Virus record (IMG/VR): IMGVR_UViG_3300047509_000381
Coordinates: 1 to 44,269 of that record
Origin: a virus
Length of the DNA: 44,269 nt
Direction: 5' to 3' (one strand)
Part shown: positions 16,465-24,026 of the stretch, piece after piece
Layout of the letters: the number at the start of each line of letters is the position of its first letter
Position numbering within the stretch: position 1 is the stretch's first letter
Position numbers and translations under genes: made by a program
Notes under the pieces: model-generated
Told to the model about the DNA's origin: nothing
The model's input: the letters and a program-made list of their open reading frames with translations, nothing else
Database searches by the model: none

Positions 16465-17493
16465 TTAGAACGCCATCACGCCGCGTTCTGGAGCCAGCCC
16501 TTCGCCGGAATCTTCGTTGTCGTCACCCTGCAGTGCGGACATGATCGCCGCTTGCGCCATCTGAAACTGCGCCCGCGTTTCGGCCGCTCCGACGCTCTTG
16601 GCAAATCTATAGGCAAAATACAACGCAACTTCATGGAACACGAAACTCAAATTGTCCGGCCATGCGACCACATCGGTGGGGAGCAACAGTTTCGGCGCCC
16701 GCCCTTGGTAGACTACGTTGATCTGCATCGGCTGTGTGCCGTAAGGCTCCGACAAGCGGAACTTCAAAATTCCGTTGTTGTTGTCGATGAGCATGCAAAC
16801 GCTGGGCATTTCTCCGGTCGAGTAGTAAGAGGGCGCCAAGCGGTCAACGATATCAACTTTCGAAACCGGCTGAGGAAACGAAGCCGCAAAAGGATCGGTC
16901 AGATAGGCTGATTCGCCCCAGCCCCAATTCGCAATTCCCGGCGCGCCGCTCGGGATAGTCTGGCCTGCGCCTGCAGCAAACTGGAAGTGAGTGATATCCG
17001 GAACTGCGGTGATGACATAGCCATTGGTCCAGGCGCTGGTCGGAACGATGTTGCTGAAAGTGAAAATCGAGTTGTATACAGCATCAACTAAACCGCTGAG
17101 ATAGACCGTGTCGCCGATTTTGAACGGATGTTGCTGGAGAGTTTGTACAGTGACCGTGCCGCCTACGGAAGTCACTCCGTTGTTGGTCTTCAGGTCGATT
17201 CCCACCCCGCCGCCGATAGTGAAAGCGGAAGCGCCCGTGTGGAGCACATCCTGCACGCCGTACTGGGTGATGAAGAAGTTTCCGGTTCCGTTTGGCGGCC
17301 CGCTCAACTCGTTCCTGTTGAATTTCCACGCTTTGCTTTTCGCAAGCAGCATCTGGTTCGTGCGCGTGCAAATCGTGAGCCCTGGCTCGTACGTCGAAAC
17401 GCCGCCAGCGTTGAAATAGTTCTGCAAGTTCGTGTTCAGCGTGAGCTGATCGACAATGTTCTGCACGGTTGTGCTCTGGTTTAGTAACGCCAT
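16465..17493 (-). CDS. Neck / tail-adaptor-type protein, 342 aa
   Basis: The product combines helical N-terminal (1-60) and C-terminal (280-342) parts with a middle beta region. The C-terminal segment L-S-F-V-F-H-E-V-A-L-Y-F-A-Y-R-F-A-K followed by a Q-M-A-Q-A-A-I helix resembles helical bundles of adaptor proteins that join the portal to the nozzle. The gene lies between the capsid cluster and the giant tail gene and directly follows an intrinsic terminator, so it may begin a separate tail transcription unit. Assignment by position and secondary-structure pattern. Confidence 0.5.
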   Translation of the reverse strand: MALLNQSTTVQNIVDQLTLNTNLQNYFNAGGVSTYEPGLTICTRTNQMLLAKSKAWKFNRNELSGPPNGTGNFFITQYGVQDVLHTGASAFTIGGGVGIDLKTNNGVTSVGGTVTVQTLQQHPFKIGDTVYLSGLVDAVYNSIFTFSNIVPTSAWTNGYVITAVPDITHFQFAAGAGQTIPSGAPGIANWGWGESAYLTDPFAASFPQPVSKVDIVDRLAPSYYSTGEMPSVCMLIDNNNGILKFRLSEPYGTQPMQINVVYQGRAPKLLLPTDVVAWPDNLSFVFHEVALYFAYRFAKSVGAAETRAQFQMAQAAIMSALQGDDNEDSGEGLAPERGVMAF

Positions 17494-17510
17494 CTGGCCT
17501 CTCTAAATAA

Positions 17511-17540
17511 AAAGCGGGATGGGGTCATCCCCCACCCCGC
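17511..17540 (-). terminator. Intrinsic terminator after the capsid cluster
   Basis: On the minus strand an 11-bp GC stem (17530-17540 with 17514-17524, one G-U pair) with a 5-nt loop is followed by TTTTTATTT. It lies between the 174-aa and 342-aa genes and would separate head from tail transcription. Confidence 0.85.
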
Positions 17541-17562
17541 GTCTGTTGCCGACGTGATTAGC

Positions 17563-18087
17563 CTACTCTTGGAAAATGTCAATTTGCTGCAAGACAGGAA
17601 CGAGGCTCCCGACGCTGTCGTTCACGAAAGTGATCTTGACCAAGCCGCGATTACCACGGCAGGTCCACACGACGGTGTTGTCCGTGATGGTGTCGCCCGC
17701 AGTGAAAGTAAATTTCGGAGGTGTCGCTCCGGTCGTGCCCGCAGCGGCGCTGAACAAACACCCGTTGATCGTCACAAAACTGGAATCCGCAGGGCTGCTG
17801 CCAAAAGAGTTGGTCACGGTCGCGCCAGCAGTCCAGATCGGCGCGATGCACTGCACGGACCCGACGATCAAGCCAGCAGGATTGGTCCCGCCAGTCACGC
17901 AAGACGTGCGCCAGCCGGTCTTGAACTTGCTGTTGGTCATGACATACGCGCTGGCTGCGGCTCCCGCGCCCACGGTAAGCGGCAGCACGGGCTGCACTCC
18001 GGACGGAGGAGAAAGCACGCCCCAGTCACTGGCAGCGATGCTGTAGAACGATTGGACAGGGTTAACCGACCTGGCGTATGAATTCAT
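17563..18087 (-). CDS. Capsid-decoration-type hypothetical protein, 174 aa
   Basis: The ATG at 18087 is preceded by AAAGAGG. The product is beta-rich, Gly/Thr/Ser-rich and has few charges. Four Cys are spread over the central part (C-V-T-G-G, Q-C-I-A-P, N-G-C-L-F, W-T-C-R-G). The composition fits a small outer capsid or tail-decoration protein. It is last before the terminator at 17511-17540. No family is recognised. Confidence 0.5.
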   Translation of the reverse strand: MNSYARSVNPVQSFYSIAASDWGVLSPPSGVQPVLPLTVGAGAAASAYVMTNSKFKTGWRTSCVTGGTNPAGLIVGSVQCIAPIWTAGATVTNSFGSSPADSSFVTINGCLFSAAAGTTGATPPKFTFTAGDTITDNTVVWTCRGNRGLVKITFVNDSVGSLVPVLQQIDIFQE

Positions 18088-18149
18088 TTAAATTACCTCT
18101 TTGAAATTTTCTGAACGTCTTTACCGTTCATCTATGGGTTAAAAAGTCG

Positions 18150-18641
18150 TTATAAGTAATTGTTACCCGAAACCTGCGACTCCGCGATCTCAAGAATCTT
18201 CGAGTACATTGGGTCTGGAGGATTCAAGCGATACTTGCCCGCAGGATCGCTCGCGTCGTAATCGACCGTCCAATGCGCTGGCATAAACCATTTTTCACAT
18301 CGAACGCACAATCCACGCGGCTGGTTCGCCGGTTCGGAATTCAACGTGTTATAAACGAGATTGATCGCGGTCGAGACCAGCCCGCCTGGCGCCGTGATCG
18401 TGTGCGGGCAGGCGTTCTGGCGCGCTTCGCGCTCTTCGAGCTGGCGCTTGATATCGGCCTGCGCCATCTTGCGCAAGCGGAGGTCGGACGCCTCTTTCAG
18501 CGGATCGATGTACGGCCGCTTAAGTTCATTAAGTTCCGAAGGAGTAAGTCTCGCGTTCTTGACCGCCTCGCCGATGGCTGGCGCCAAGCCGCGCATGACC
18601 TCGGCGACGATGGATGCTGTGTCTTTCTCTTTCTCTGGCAT
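18150..18641 (-). CDS. Zinc-finger hypothetical protein, 163 aa
   Basis: The ATG at 18641 has AGAGG 7 nt upstream and is preferred over a start nine codons earlier. The N-terminal half is a charged helix with a long Lys/Arg/Glu-rich coiled segment (about 40-78). Then follow C-P-H-T (about 78-81) and C-V-R-C-E-K-W-F (about 111-118), likely one zinc site. Function unknown. It lies inside the head operon, so it could be a minor virion or assembly protein. Confidence 0.5.
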   Translation of the reverse strand: MPEKEKDTASIVAEVMRGLAPAIGEAVKNARLTPSELNELKRPYIDPLKEASDLRLRKMAQADIKRQLEEREARQNACPHTITAPGGLVSTAINLVYNTLNSEPANQPRGLCVRCEKWFMPAHWTVDYDASDPAGKYRLNPPDPMYSKILEIAESQVSGNNYL

Positions 18642-18706
18642 GTAGTTCCTCTGCCTTAGATACTGCAAAGTCGAGAAGTAAGCCCGATTCAGCCCGTGAA
18701 TCCGGC

Positions 18707-19234
18707 TTAGGCCCCGTAAGCGGCCAAGGTGCTGGCGATTTTCGAGCAGCAGTTCTCCGCCCTAAAAATCTTCGTGGACTGCGCCCATCGGTAGGAATTG
18801 ACTGTTTCGGAATCTCCGAAGGTCCGCAGCACTTGGCGCCAACTCAGCCCGCCCTTCTTCAAAAGATTGCACAACGCGGATCGCCAACCCACTACTTGCG
18901 AATCGGGCAGGTTCTGGTGGTCGAGGATGATGTAGCTGAATTCGGGGAGCCACCCCTTCGTGAGTTGGCTGAGGAACACTTTCGTGCCGTCGATTTCCGT
19001 ATACAACCCGAGATCATTTTCGAAATTTATGCTCTGCTCGACCCAGATGGTGGGATTCAGCGCGGTGACTTTCGTGACGAATTCGGAGTGATGCATTCTC
19101 TGGCCGGAGCGCATCTCGACGTTCCGCAAAATGTCGTGGTCATAGAGCGTATAAGTGTCGTAAAGGAATTTCGCGGTGTTGGCGACGTATTTGTCGTAAG
19201 CTTCCTTGCCGCGAACGTTTCCATCGTCGAGCAT
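18707..19234 (-). CDS. Hypothetical virion-operon protein, 175 aa
   Basis: The frame is open up to an ATG at 19267, which would overlap the previous gene by 26 nt. The ATG at 19234, 7 nt after that gene's stop, is taken as start, though its RBS is weak. The product is mixed alpha/beta, aromatic-rich, with G-W-L-P-E-F-S-Y-I-I-L-D-H in the middle. No family is recognised. The tight spacing (7 nt upstream, 38 nt downstream) places it in the head operon. Confidence 0.5.
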   Translation of the reverse strand: MLDDGNVRGKEAYDKYVANTAKFLYDTYTLYDHDILRNVEMRSGQRMHHSEFVTKVTALNPTIWVEQSINFENDLGLYTEIDGTKVFLSQLTKGWLPEFSYIILDHQNLPDSQVVGWRSALCNLLKKGGLSWRQVLRTFGDSETVNSYRWAQSTKIFRAENCCSKIASTLAAYGA

Positions 19235-19241
19235 CTTTCTG

Positions 19242-19715
19242 TCACTCACTACTAGCACTGTCCACATCCTCCAGAACCGCGCCCAGCTTGGGCTCCAGTT
19301 GCACCGCTTTTGTCGAATCTGTATAAACCGCGATGATTCCGCCAGGCATCACGGCGTTCGTTGCCTTGGTGGTTGCGGCGATGTTGTCGTCGTGAGTGAC
19401 GATCACGGGCGGGAAATTGGTGTCGGCGCGTTCCTTGATTTTGTCGTCGAGGAATTCCTTCCACCGCAGGTCGAACTCTTCCTGCGTTTCGAATTCCTGC
19501 TTCGGGCGGGCTTTCGCATCGAGATCCAAATGCGGCGTGACAGAAAACGGGAGGGCCGCTTCTGCGGTGAGGACGGCGAGGGGATTGTCGCTGGCAGTTA
19601 CCTGACCGAGGCGTTCGAACGAAAAGTAATTCGAGAGCGCGATGGCGGAAACGTCGTCCGCCAAGCTCAGGGAGCGCACGATGTAAAGCGTCGGCTTGCG
19701 CTGGTTCCAGAGCAT
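19242..19715 (-). CDS. Hypothetical protein, 157 aa
   Basis: The start overlaps the stop of the 51-aa gene as TAATG. The N-terminal half is beta-like with S-L-S-L-A-D-D-V-S. Residues 80-110 form a charged helix (F-D-L-R-W-K-E-F-L-D-D-K-I-K-E-R), followed by beta segments containing V-I-V-T-H-D-D-N. No motif identifies it. It is probably a minor structural protein given its operon. Confidence 0.5.
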   Translation of the reverse strand: MLWNQRKPTLYIVRSLSLADDVSAIALSNYFSFERLGQVTASDNPLAVLTAEAALPFSVTPHLDLDAKARPKQEFETQEEFDLRWKEFLDDKIKERADTNFPPVIVTHDDNIAATTKATNAVMPGGIIAVYTDSTKAVQLEPKLGAVLEDVDSASSE

Positions 19716-19870
19716 TATTCGTCGTCGTTGCGGCTCGCTGCTGGCCCGAGCCCAAGCCCGAGCTGCGAAGCGCCGCCGACAACGGCTGCGGATACTTCGA
19801 GCAACAAGGCCCCGCTAACTTCCAACAGGATGTGCCCCGCGCCCGATTCGAGTTCGAATTTGTCTGCCAT
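19715..19870 (-). CDS. Small hypothetical protein, 51 aa
   Basis: This short frame starts with M-A-D-K-F-E-L-E-S-G-A-G-H and is dominated by Leu, Val, Ala and Gly, with a helix such as L-L-L-E-V-S-A-A-V-V-G-G. It overlaps the 229-aa gene stop by one base (19870) and its own stop overlaps the next start, so it is embedded in a coupled run of genes. The hydrophobic stretch might be membrane-active or buried in the capsid; this cannot be decided from sequence. Confidence 0.5.
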   Translation of the reverse strand: MADKFELESGAGHILLEVSGALLLEVSAAVVGGASQLGLGLGPAASRNDDE

Positions 19871-20559
19871 TAGCTGACGAACGTGAAGCTCCAGAAGCCT
19901 GGGCACTGGATGTTGAGCGCGGTTTCGGTGATGGTCGTCACGCCCGTGAAGTCGCCGCCGCCTTGGTACATCCCGTAGACTCCTGTGTTGATGGAATTGA
20001 GAGGCAGGCCGATGCTGCCGTTCAGGTTCGCCCCAGCAGGGCCTGCGGAGTCGGCGTCCAAGAAGTAGCCGACCCAGTAATCGTGGTCCGAATCGAGCTG
20101 GAGGGACACGGTGTCGCTGGTGACGAATGCGGGAGAAGTCGCTGTCGGAGTCGTCCCGAAAATCGCAGCGATGCTGGTCTGCCCGCCGAACAAGACTGGC
20201 GTGTTTGAAATCACGGAAAAGCTCATGGGGAGCGTCTTCAGCACGGAAGCGGCGGCGATATGGATGCCAGTCCCGCTCACTGCGGCGAGGACGATTTTCC
20301 ATGCAGCCGGAAGTATGCGGAGACGGTTGCCGCATAGCTGAGCCCAAATCGTGTAGCCGTTGAATCCGGATGTGGACCCGCTGCAACGCGGGCCGGATAT
20401 GATCGGAGTGCCGACGCGCGGATAAGTCCCGCCGCCTGCGAGCGCGGCGATGCTCGTCGCGGTCACGCCGACGTTGGTTCCGGCCCGCGCGACGGGAATC
20501 ACATCGGTCCCCAGCGCCGGATTCCCAGCCGTTAATGCGCTAATTTTTGTGTCAGCCAT
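19870..20559 (-). CDS. Phage surface/fibre-type protein, 229 aa
   Basis: The ATG at 20559 follows GAGGCGAA, while the open frame runs on upstream without an RBS. The product begins M-A-D-T-K-I-S-A-L-T-A-G-N-P-A-L-G-T-D-V-I-P-V-A. This A-D-T-K-I-S-A-L-x-A-A/G leader is common at the N-terminus of phage head-fibre and tail-appendage proteins. The remainder is beta-rich. It lies between a 113-aa protein and a 51-aa protein within the capsid cluster, so a head decoration or fibre is more likely than a tail fibre. Confidence 0.6.
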   Translation of the reverse strand: MADTKISALTAGNPALGTDVIPVARAGTNVGVTATSIAALAGGGTYPRVGTPIISGPRCSGSTSGFNGYTIWAQLCGNRLRILPAAWKIVLAAVSGTGIHIAAASVLKTLPMSFSVISNTPVLFGGQTSIAAIFGTTPTATSPAFVTSDTVSLQLDSDHDYWVGYFLDADSAGPAGANLNGSIGLPLNSINTGVYGMYQGGGDFTGVTTITETALNIQCPGFWSFTFVS

Positions 20560-20567
20560 TTCGCCTC

Positions 20568-20909
20568 TTAGTAATAAATTATTACTTTGCCGGAGCCGAT
20601 GGTCTTCAAGACCCATCCGCCCATTTTCAATTTGACCGGAGCCTCGGTGGACTGGAAAACGACCTGCGAGCCTGCCGAGACTTCGCAGAGCGCGTCGATG
20701 ATGGGATTGCCATTAACGTCTTCTATCCTCAACACGTCGCCGATGGTGGCGGGGTTAAACCACTCGATGCGCTTCGCTTCGATAGGCTCGTTGCGCGCGG
20801 GCGGGCTGGTGCTGGCCGCCGACGTGGGCGGCAGCAGCGCTGCAGGAATCGTGGTGCTGGTCCACGGCGTGTCAAGTTCCATCGGATTGTTCGTGTAAAG
20901 ATTCGCCAT
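20568..20909 (-). CDS. Hypothetical capsid-cluster protein, 113 aa
   Basis: The product has a Pro/Thr/Ser-rich N-terminal third followed by a beta domain (about 50-113) with V-V-F-Q-S-T-E-A-P-V-K-L-K and a C-terminal G-S-G-K-V-I-I-Y-Y. It lies immediately downstream of a bidirectional terminator and 8 nt before the fibre-type gene. The size and C-terminal strand pattern resemble small capsid-associated beta proteins. Function unknown. Confidence 0.5.
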   Translation of the reverse strand: MANLYTNNPMELDTPWTSTTIPAALLPPTSAASTSPPARNEPIEAKRIEWFNPATIGDVLRIEDVNGNPIIDALCEVSAGSQVVFQSTEAPVKLKMGGWVLKTIGSGKVIIYY

Positions 20910-20928
20910 TCGTTTTCACCTTTTACTA

Positions 20929-20967
20929 AAAAGCCCGACCAGACTGGAGAGAGTCGGTCGGGCTTTT
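20929..20967. terminator. Bidirectional intrinsic terminator
   Basis: A perfect 12-bp inverted repeat (20929-20940 with 20956-20967) with a GC core GCCCGACC/GGTCGGGC is flanked by A- and T-runs, so it can act on both strands. It follows the 197-aa gene and probably gives high capsid-gene expression relative to downstream genes. Confidence 0.9.
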
Positions 20968-20990
20968 CACTTCAACTAGGAAAAATCAAT

Positions 20991-21584
20991 TTAGACCTGC
21001 GAGATAGAAATCTCCGTAAGGGTGATCAAATCACCCGCTGTTCCAGTGCCCATGGTGGCCGCGACGATGAAGTTCAAATCGCCGTCGCCGACGAGGCCGG
21101 TGACGATTGTGCCCGCTGCGGAAGCATCGACGAGCCCGTTGATCGCGAAACCGCCCGACCCGAAAAGGCGCTGCGAAACCGGCTCATATTGAAAAACAAA
21201 ATCGATATACCAAGGAGCGGTCCCGTTCGCGATGCTGCGCGCGGTGGAAGCCTTCACGAGGTTGTCGTTGGCAAGGACGCCTGCGGTCCCTGCGGCCGCA
21301 ATCACGCCAGGCACTTGATACAATCCGATCAGGACCGTCTCAGTGGCCTTCGTCAAAGCGGTCCCGTACGCTGTGACTTTGAACGGACGGCATCCGGCGT
21401 AGTAAGAGGGAGTGTTGTTCTCCGCTGGTCCCATGAGCACTGCCGGCCCGCCGCCGCCACCCGTGATGGGATTGACGTTCATGCTAAAAGCGGTAGCGAC
21501 CGTGCTGGTTCCGATTGCGAGCGGGGCAATGCTGCCCTGCAGGAAACCGCCAGTGAGGCTTGCGATTACGTTGGCATTCGCCAT
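20991..21584 (-). CDS. Probable capsid decoration/minor head protein, 197 aa
   Basis: The gene follows the major capsid gene by 42 nt and ends just before a strong terminator, a usual place for an abundant decoration protein. The product is Gly/Ala/Thr-rich and beta-rich with a glycine run at about 43-47 and few charges. A central segment W-Y-I-D-F-V-F-Q-Y-E is followed by alternating strands. It has no enzymatic motif. An RBS-like AGAGGTAAC precedes the ATG. Confidence 0.6.
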   Translation of the reverse strand: MANANVIASLTGGFLQGSIAPLAIGTSTVATAFSMNVNPITGGGGGPAVLMGPAENNTPSYYAGCRPFKVTAYGTALTKATETVLIGLYQVPGVIAAAGTAGVLANDNLVKASTARSIANGTAPWYIDFVFQYEPVSQRLFGSGGFAINGLVDASAAGTIVTGLVGDGDLNFIVAATMGTGTAGDLITLTEISISQV

Positions 21585-21626
21585 TTTCTTTGTTACCTCT
21601 CTAAAAATTTTCCCAACAACTGCAAG

Positions 21627-22619
21627 TTAGACAATGCTGACTTCAGCGCGAATCCTGCGGAACCCAGAAGTGCCGTTCAGGTTCGGACGCGGAGAAACGC
21701 CGAGATAGAAATTAAAAGACGCAAGGCAGCTCGTCTGCAGGGTTGGGTTGGACAAATCCGGCTCGGTGAGGTACGTGACCTTCACCGCGTAATTTGGACT
21801 CTTGGGAGCGGAAACTCCGGCAAGCTCGCTGGCAAACATCGCGTCGCGGCCCACGACGAAGGTCCCATAGCCGGTCTTTCCGGCGCTCGGGTAATTCGCG
21901 TAGGTGGGAACGGTGCTTGTGCGGATGATGCGGCAACCCGCCCACTCCATCACGTTGAAGCTGCGGACGATTCCGGCCTTCAGCTCGGACGCACCCTGAG
22001 GCGTGCGCTTGAGCACGTCAACGGCACTGCCCGCGCTGTTATCCGAAAACAGGTCATATGACGTGAGCGCCGACATTACTGTTGAGTACATGCCGTCGTC
22101 GCGGCCTGGTACGTTGTTGTTGACTAGACTCGTCTCACAACGACGTATAGTTGCTGAGGACAAAAATTCATTGTCACCGAGATCCACCCTGGCAGTACTG
22201 TCCAGCACGGCGGCAGCGTCGAACGCGGAACTTGCGACGAGGTTGCCCGTGAGCGCGCCGCGATAGGAAAGCTGGCGGGTCGCGTCAGTGACGGCAGAAT
22301 TGATGAACATGTCCTGCACAACGTCGCTGATGCCGATCCAATCAACATACTGGTCGAGGTAAACCTGACTGATGGCCTGGCTCAGCGAGAGGGACGGCCC
22401 TGGAATGCCTTCTGTTGCCTTAGTAGTACTTCCAGAAAAATTCCGTACACCGTAGAATTGCATCGTGCGGCCCGACCGGCGCGGGAACGGCTTGGGGTCG
22501 GTCAACTCGGAGAGGAAGGGGGTATTCGCGAGCCAAGATTCGACGGCCACGCGATTATAAAAGATCTGAGGAAATCCGGCGAGCGAGTTACTTACAACGC
22601 CAGGCGGTAGAATCGGCAT
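21627..22619 (-). CDS. Major capsid protein, N4-gp56-like HK97-fold
   Basis: The 330-aa product matches the N4 gp56-like major capsid family by layout. An N-terminal helix is followed by F-L-S-E-L-T-D-P-K-P-F-P-R-R-S-G-R-T-M-Q-F and an E-G-I-P segment (E-loop region). An alpha-rich P-domain follows with Y-L-D-Q-Y-V-D-W-I-G-I-S-D-V-V-Q-D, and a C-terminal beta part ends in R-R-I-R-A-E-V-S-I-V. Hexamers and pentamers of this protein form the head. It comes after scaffold and portal genes and is followed by a decoration-type gene and a strong terminator. GAGGTAACAA precedes the ATG. Confidence 0.85.
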   Translation of the reverse strand: MPILPPGVVSNSLAGFPQIFYNRVAVESWLANTPFLSELTDPKPFPRRSGRTMQFYGVRNFSGSTTKATEGIPGPSLSLSQAISQVYLDQYVDWIGISDVVQDMFINSAVTDATRQLSYRGALTGNLVASSAFDAAAVLDSTARVDLGDNEFLSSATIRRCETSLVNNNVPGRDDGMYSTVMSALTSYDLFSDNSAGSAVDVLKRTPQGASELKAGIVRSFNVMEWAGCRIIRTSTVPTYANYPSAGKTGYGTFVVGRDAMFASELAGVSAPKSPNYAVKVTYLTEPDLSNPTLQTSCLASFNFYLGVSPRPNLNGTSGFRRIRAEVSIV

Positions 22620-22656
22620 ATTATTGTTACCTCACTTAAAAGTTCAAAAAGTCGTG

Positions 22657-23598
22657 TTAATTCTGCTGGGGAACCCTGCCCAAGCTGACTTGGGTGTTCC
22701 ACCATTCTTGTTGTTCCCTAGTGGGCAGCTTCATCGCTTCATTCAGCTCGGCTTGGGTCACTTGCGCGACCGGCGCCCGCTGGCGCGTACCCGATTCACC
22801 CCCTGTTCCGAACAAACCGGAAGAGCTACGGGGCTTTTTGGGAGGAGGAGGCGTTTTCGGCGCTTCCTGTACAATAATGGGCGCCGAAGTTGCATTTTCG
22901 GGCGCCAGGTCCAAAGTTTCCTCTTCCACGCACCGCTGGTAGGCCCTTTCGATGGCTGATTTCGGGCTCAAATCAGGGTTTTCGCCCTTGACCATCCAAA
23001 TCTCGGCGGCCAAGAGCTTCATGTTTCTTTTGTTTGGCAAATATTCACCGTGCTCCGATTTGAACTGGTCGGTCGCGGCCTGCCAAGCTGCCGCTTCGGC
23101 ATCTGCGGCCTGCTTTTTCAGGTCTGCGGGCCGGATTCCACGCTTCTCCAACGCGCGGTCGATGTAGCCGCTGCGGTCGAGGTATTCGTCCACCGCTTCG
23201 ACCTTGCCGGACGACAATTTCACCCCAAGATCGAACAATTCGTCGGGTGTCAGCGGCGCGGGCTTCACTTCGGGGGTCGCAGCGACTTCTTCCTTCACTT
23301 TTTCAGCGACTGCGGCGACCGTCTGTTGCACCAGTTCTGCCTTTTGCGCGACTTCGGCTTCATCAACGCCGGTGATCGTCACGAATTTACCTGGCGCGAC
23401 CTCGACTTCCTGCCGGAATTCGACCGTGGCGGCCTCCGCTGGCGGCGCGTCGGCGCGGGTGACAAACTGGCCGCGCTCATTACGCGGAGCGGCGGTAGGA
23501 TCGACACCGGTTTTCGCGGCCTCTTCTCCAATCAACCGATTGGCGCCTGTGATATCTCCAGCATTAAGCATCTGTTCCAATTGTTCTTGCGGTGTCAT
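22657..23598 (-). CDS. Scaffolding protein, 313 aa
   Basis: The highly charged, helical product is rich in Glu, Ala, Lys and Pro and directly precedes the major capsid gene. It has a coiled-coil-like centre (V-D-E-A-E-V-A-Q-K-A-E-L-V-Q-Q and V-A-E-K-V-K-E-E-V-A, about 75-105). A Pro/Ser-rich hinge (about 245-275) precedes a short basic/aromatic C-terminal segment (E-Q-Q-E-W-W-N-T-Q), the kind of tail that binds capsid in other scaffolds. Scaffolds guide procapsid assembly and leave before packaging. Position and composition support the call; no specific domain was identified. Confidence 0.75.
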   Translation of the reverse strand: MTPQEQLEQMLNAGDITGANRLIGEEAAKTGVDPTAAPRNERGQFVTRADAPPAEAATVEFRQEVEVAPGKFVTITGVDEAEVAQKAELVQQTVAAVAEKVKEEVAATPEVKPAPLTPDELFDLGVKLSSGKVEAVDEYLDRSGYIDRALEKRGIRPADLKKQAADAEAAAWQAATDQFKSEHGEYLPNKRNMKLLAAEIWMVKGENPDLSPKSAIERAYQRCVEEETLDLAPENATSAPIIVQEAPKTPPPPKKPRSSSGLFGTGGESGTRQRAPVAQVTQAELNEAMKLPTREQQEWWNTQVSLGRVPQQN

Positions 23599-23609
23599 CT
23601 CTACTCTCC

Positions 23610-24026
23610 TTAGAACGACCCTGCGGGCCGTGAATCCTGAATTAACTGATCGATCCCCTCGAAGACGTGGAGCGACGCGGCCCTCAATTCGTCCGCTTCT
23701 TGCACGACCTCGCGTGGGCTGCGGCGCGAAGCGTCATCTTGGGCGATATTGTTGGACTCGCGGCTGGCGTCGACGAGCGCTTCGTTCACGAGGGTGAAAA
23801 GCATGGCGTGGTGTTCCGTCGCGGCTTGCGCCCTCGCTTTCAAAATTGCGATCTGGGCCTGGTCCCACCCCGGATATTCCACCAGCGCGGCGATGGCTTT
23901 TTTAACCAACGTGTCGCTGATGCGATATAGGTCTCCGTAGCCAGGGCTCTGCTTCAAAGCGTGCAGCCGGTTGCCGAGGGCGACCGTGTCGCTCGTATCA
24001 AGGATGGTGGGGAAGGGCAGGGCCAT
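23610..24026 (-). CDS. Hypothetical helical head protein, 138 aa
   Basis: The ATG overlaps the portal stop as TAATG. The product is almost entirely helical and charged, with R-A-Q-A-A-T-E-H-H in the centre and R-R-S-P-R-E-V-V-Q-E-A-D-E-L near the C-terminus. It lies between portal and scaffold, a position often held by small head-assembly or head-completion factors. No family is recognised. Confidence 0.5.
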   Translation of the reverse strand: MALPFPTILDTSDTVALGNRLHALKQSPGYGDLYRISDTLVKKAIAALVEYPGWDQAQIAILKARAQAATEHHAMLFTLVNEALVDASRESNNIAQDDASRRSPREVVQEADELRAASLHVFEGIDQLIQDSRPAGSF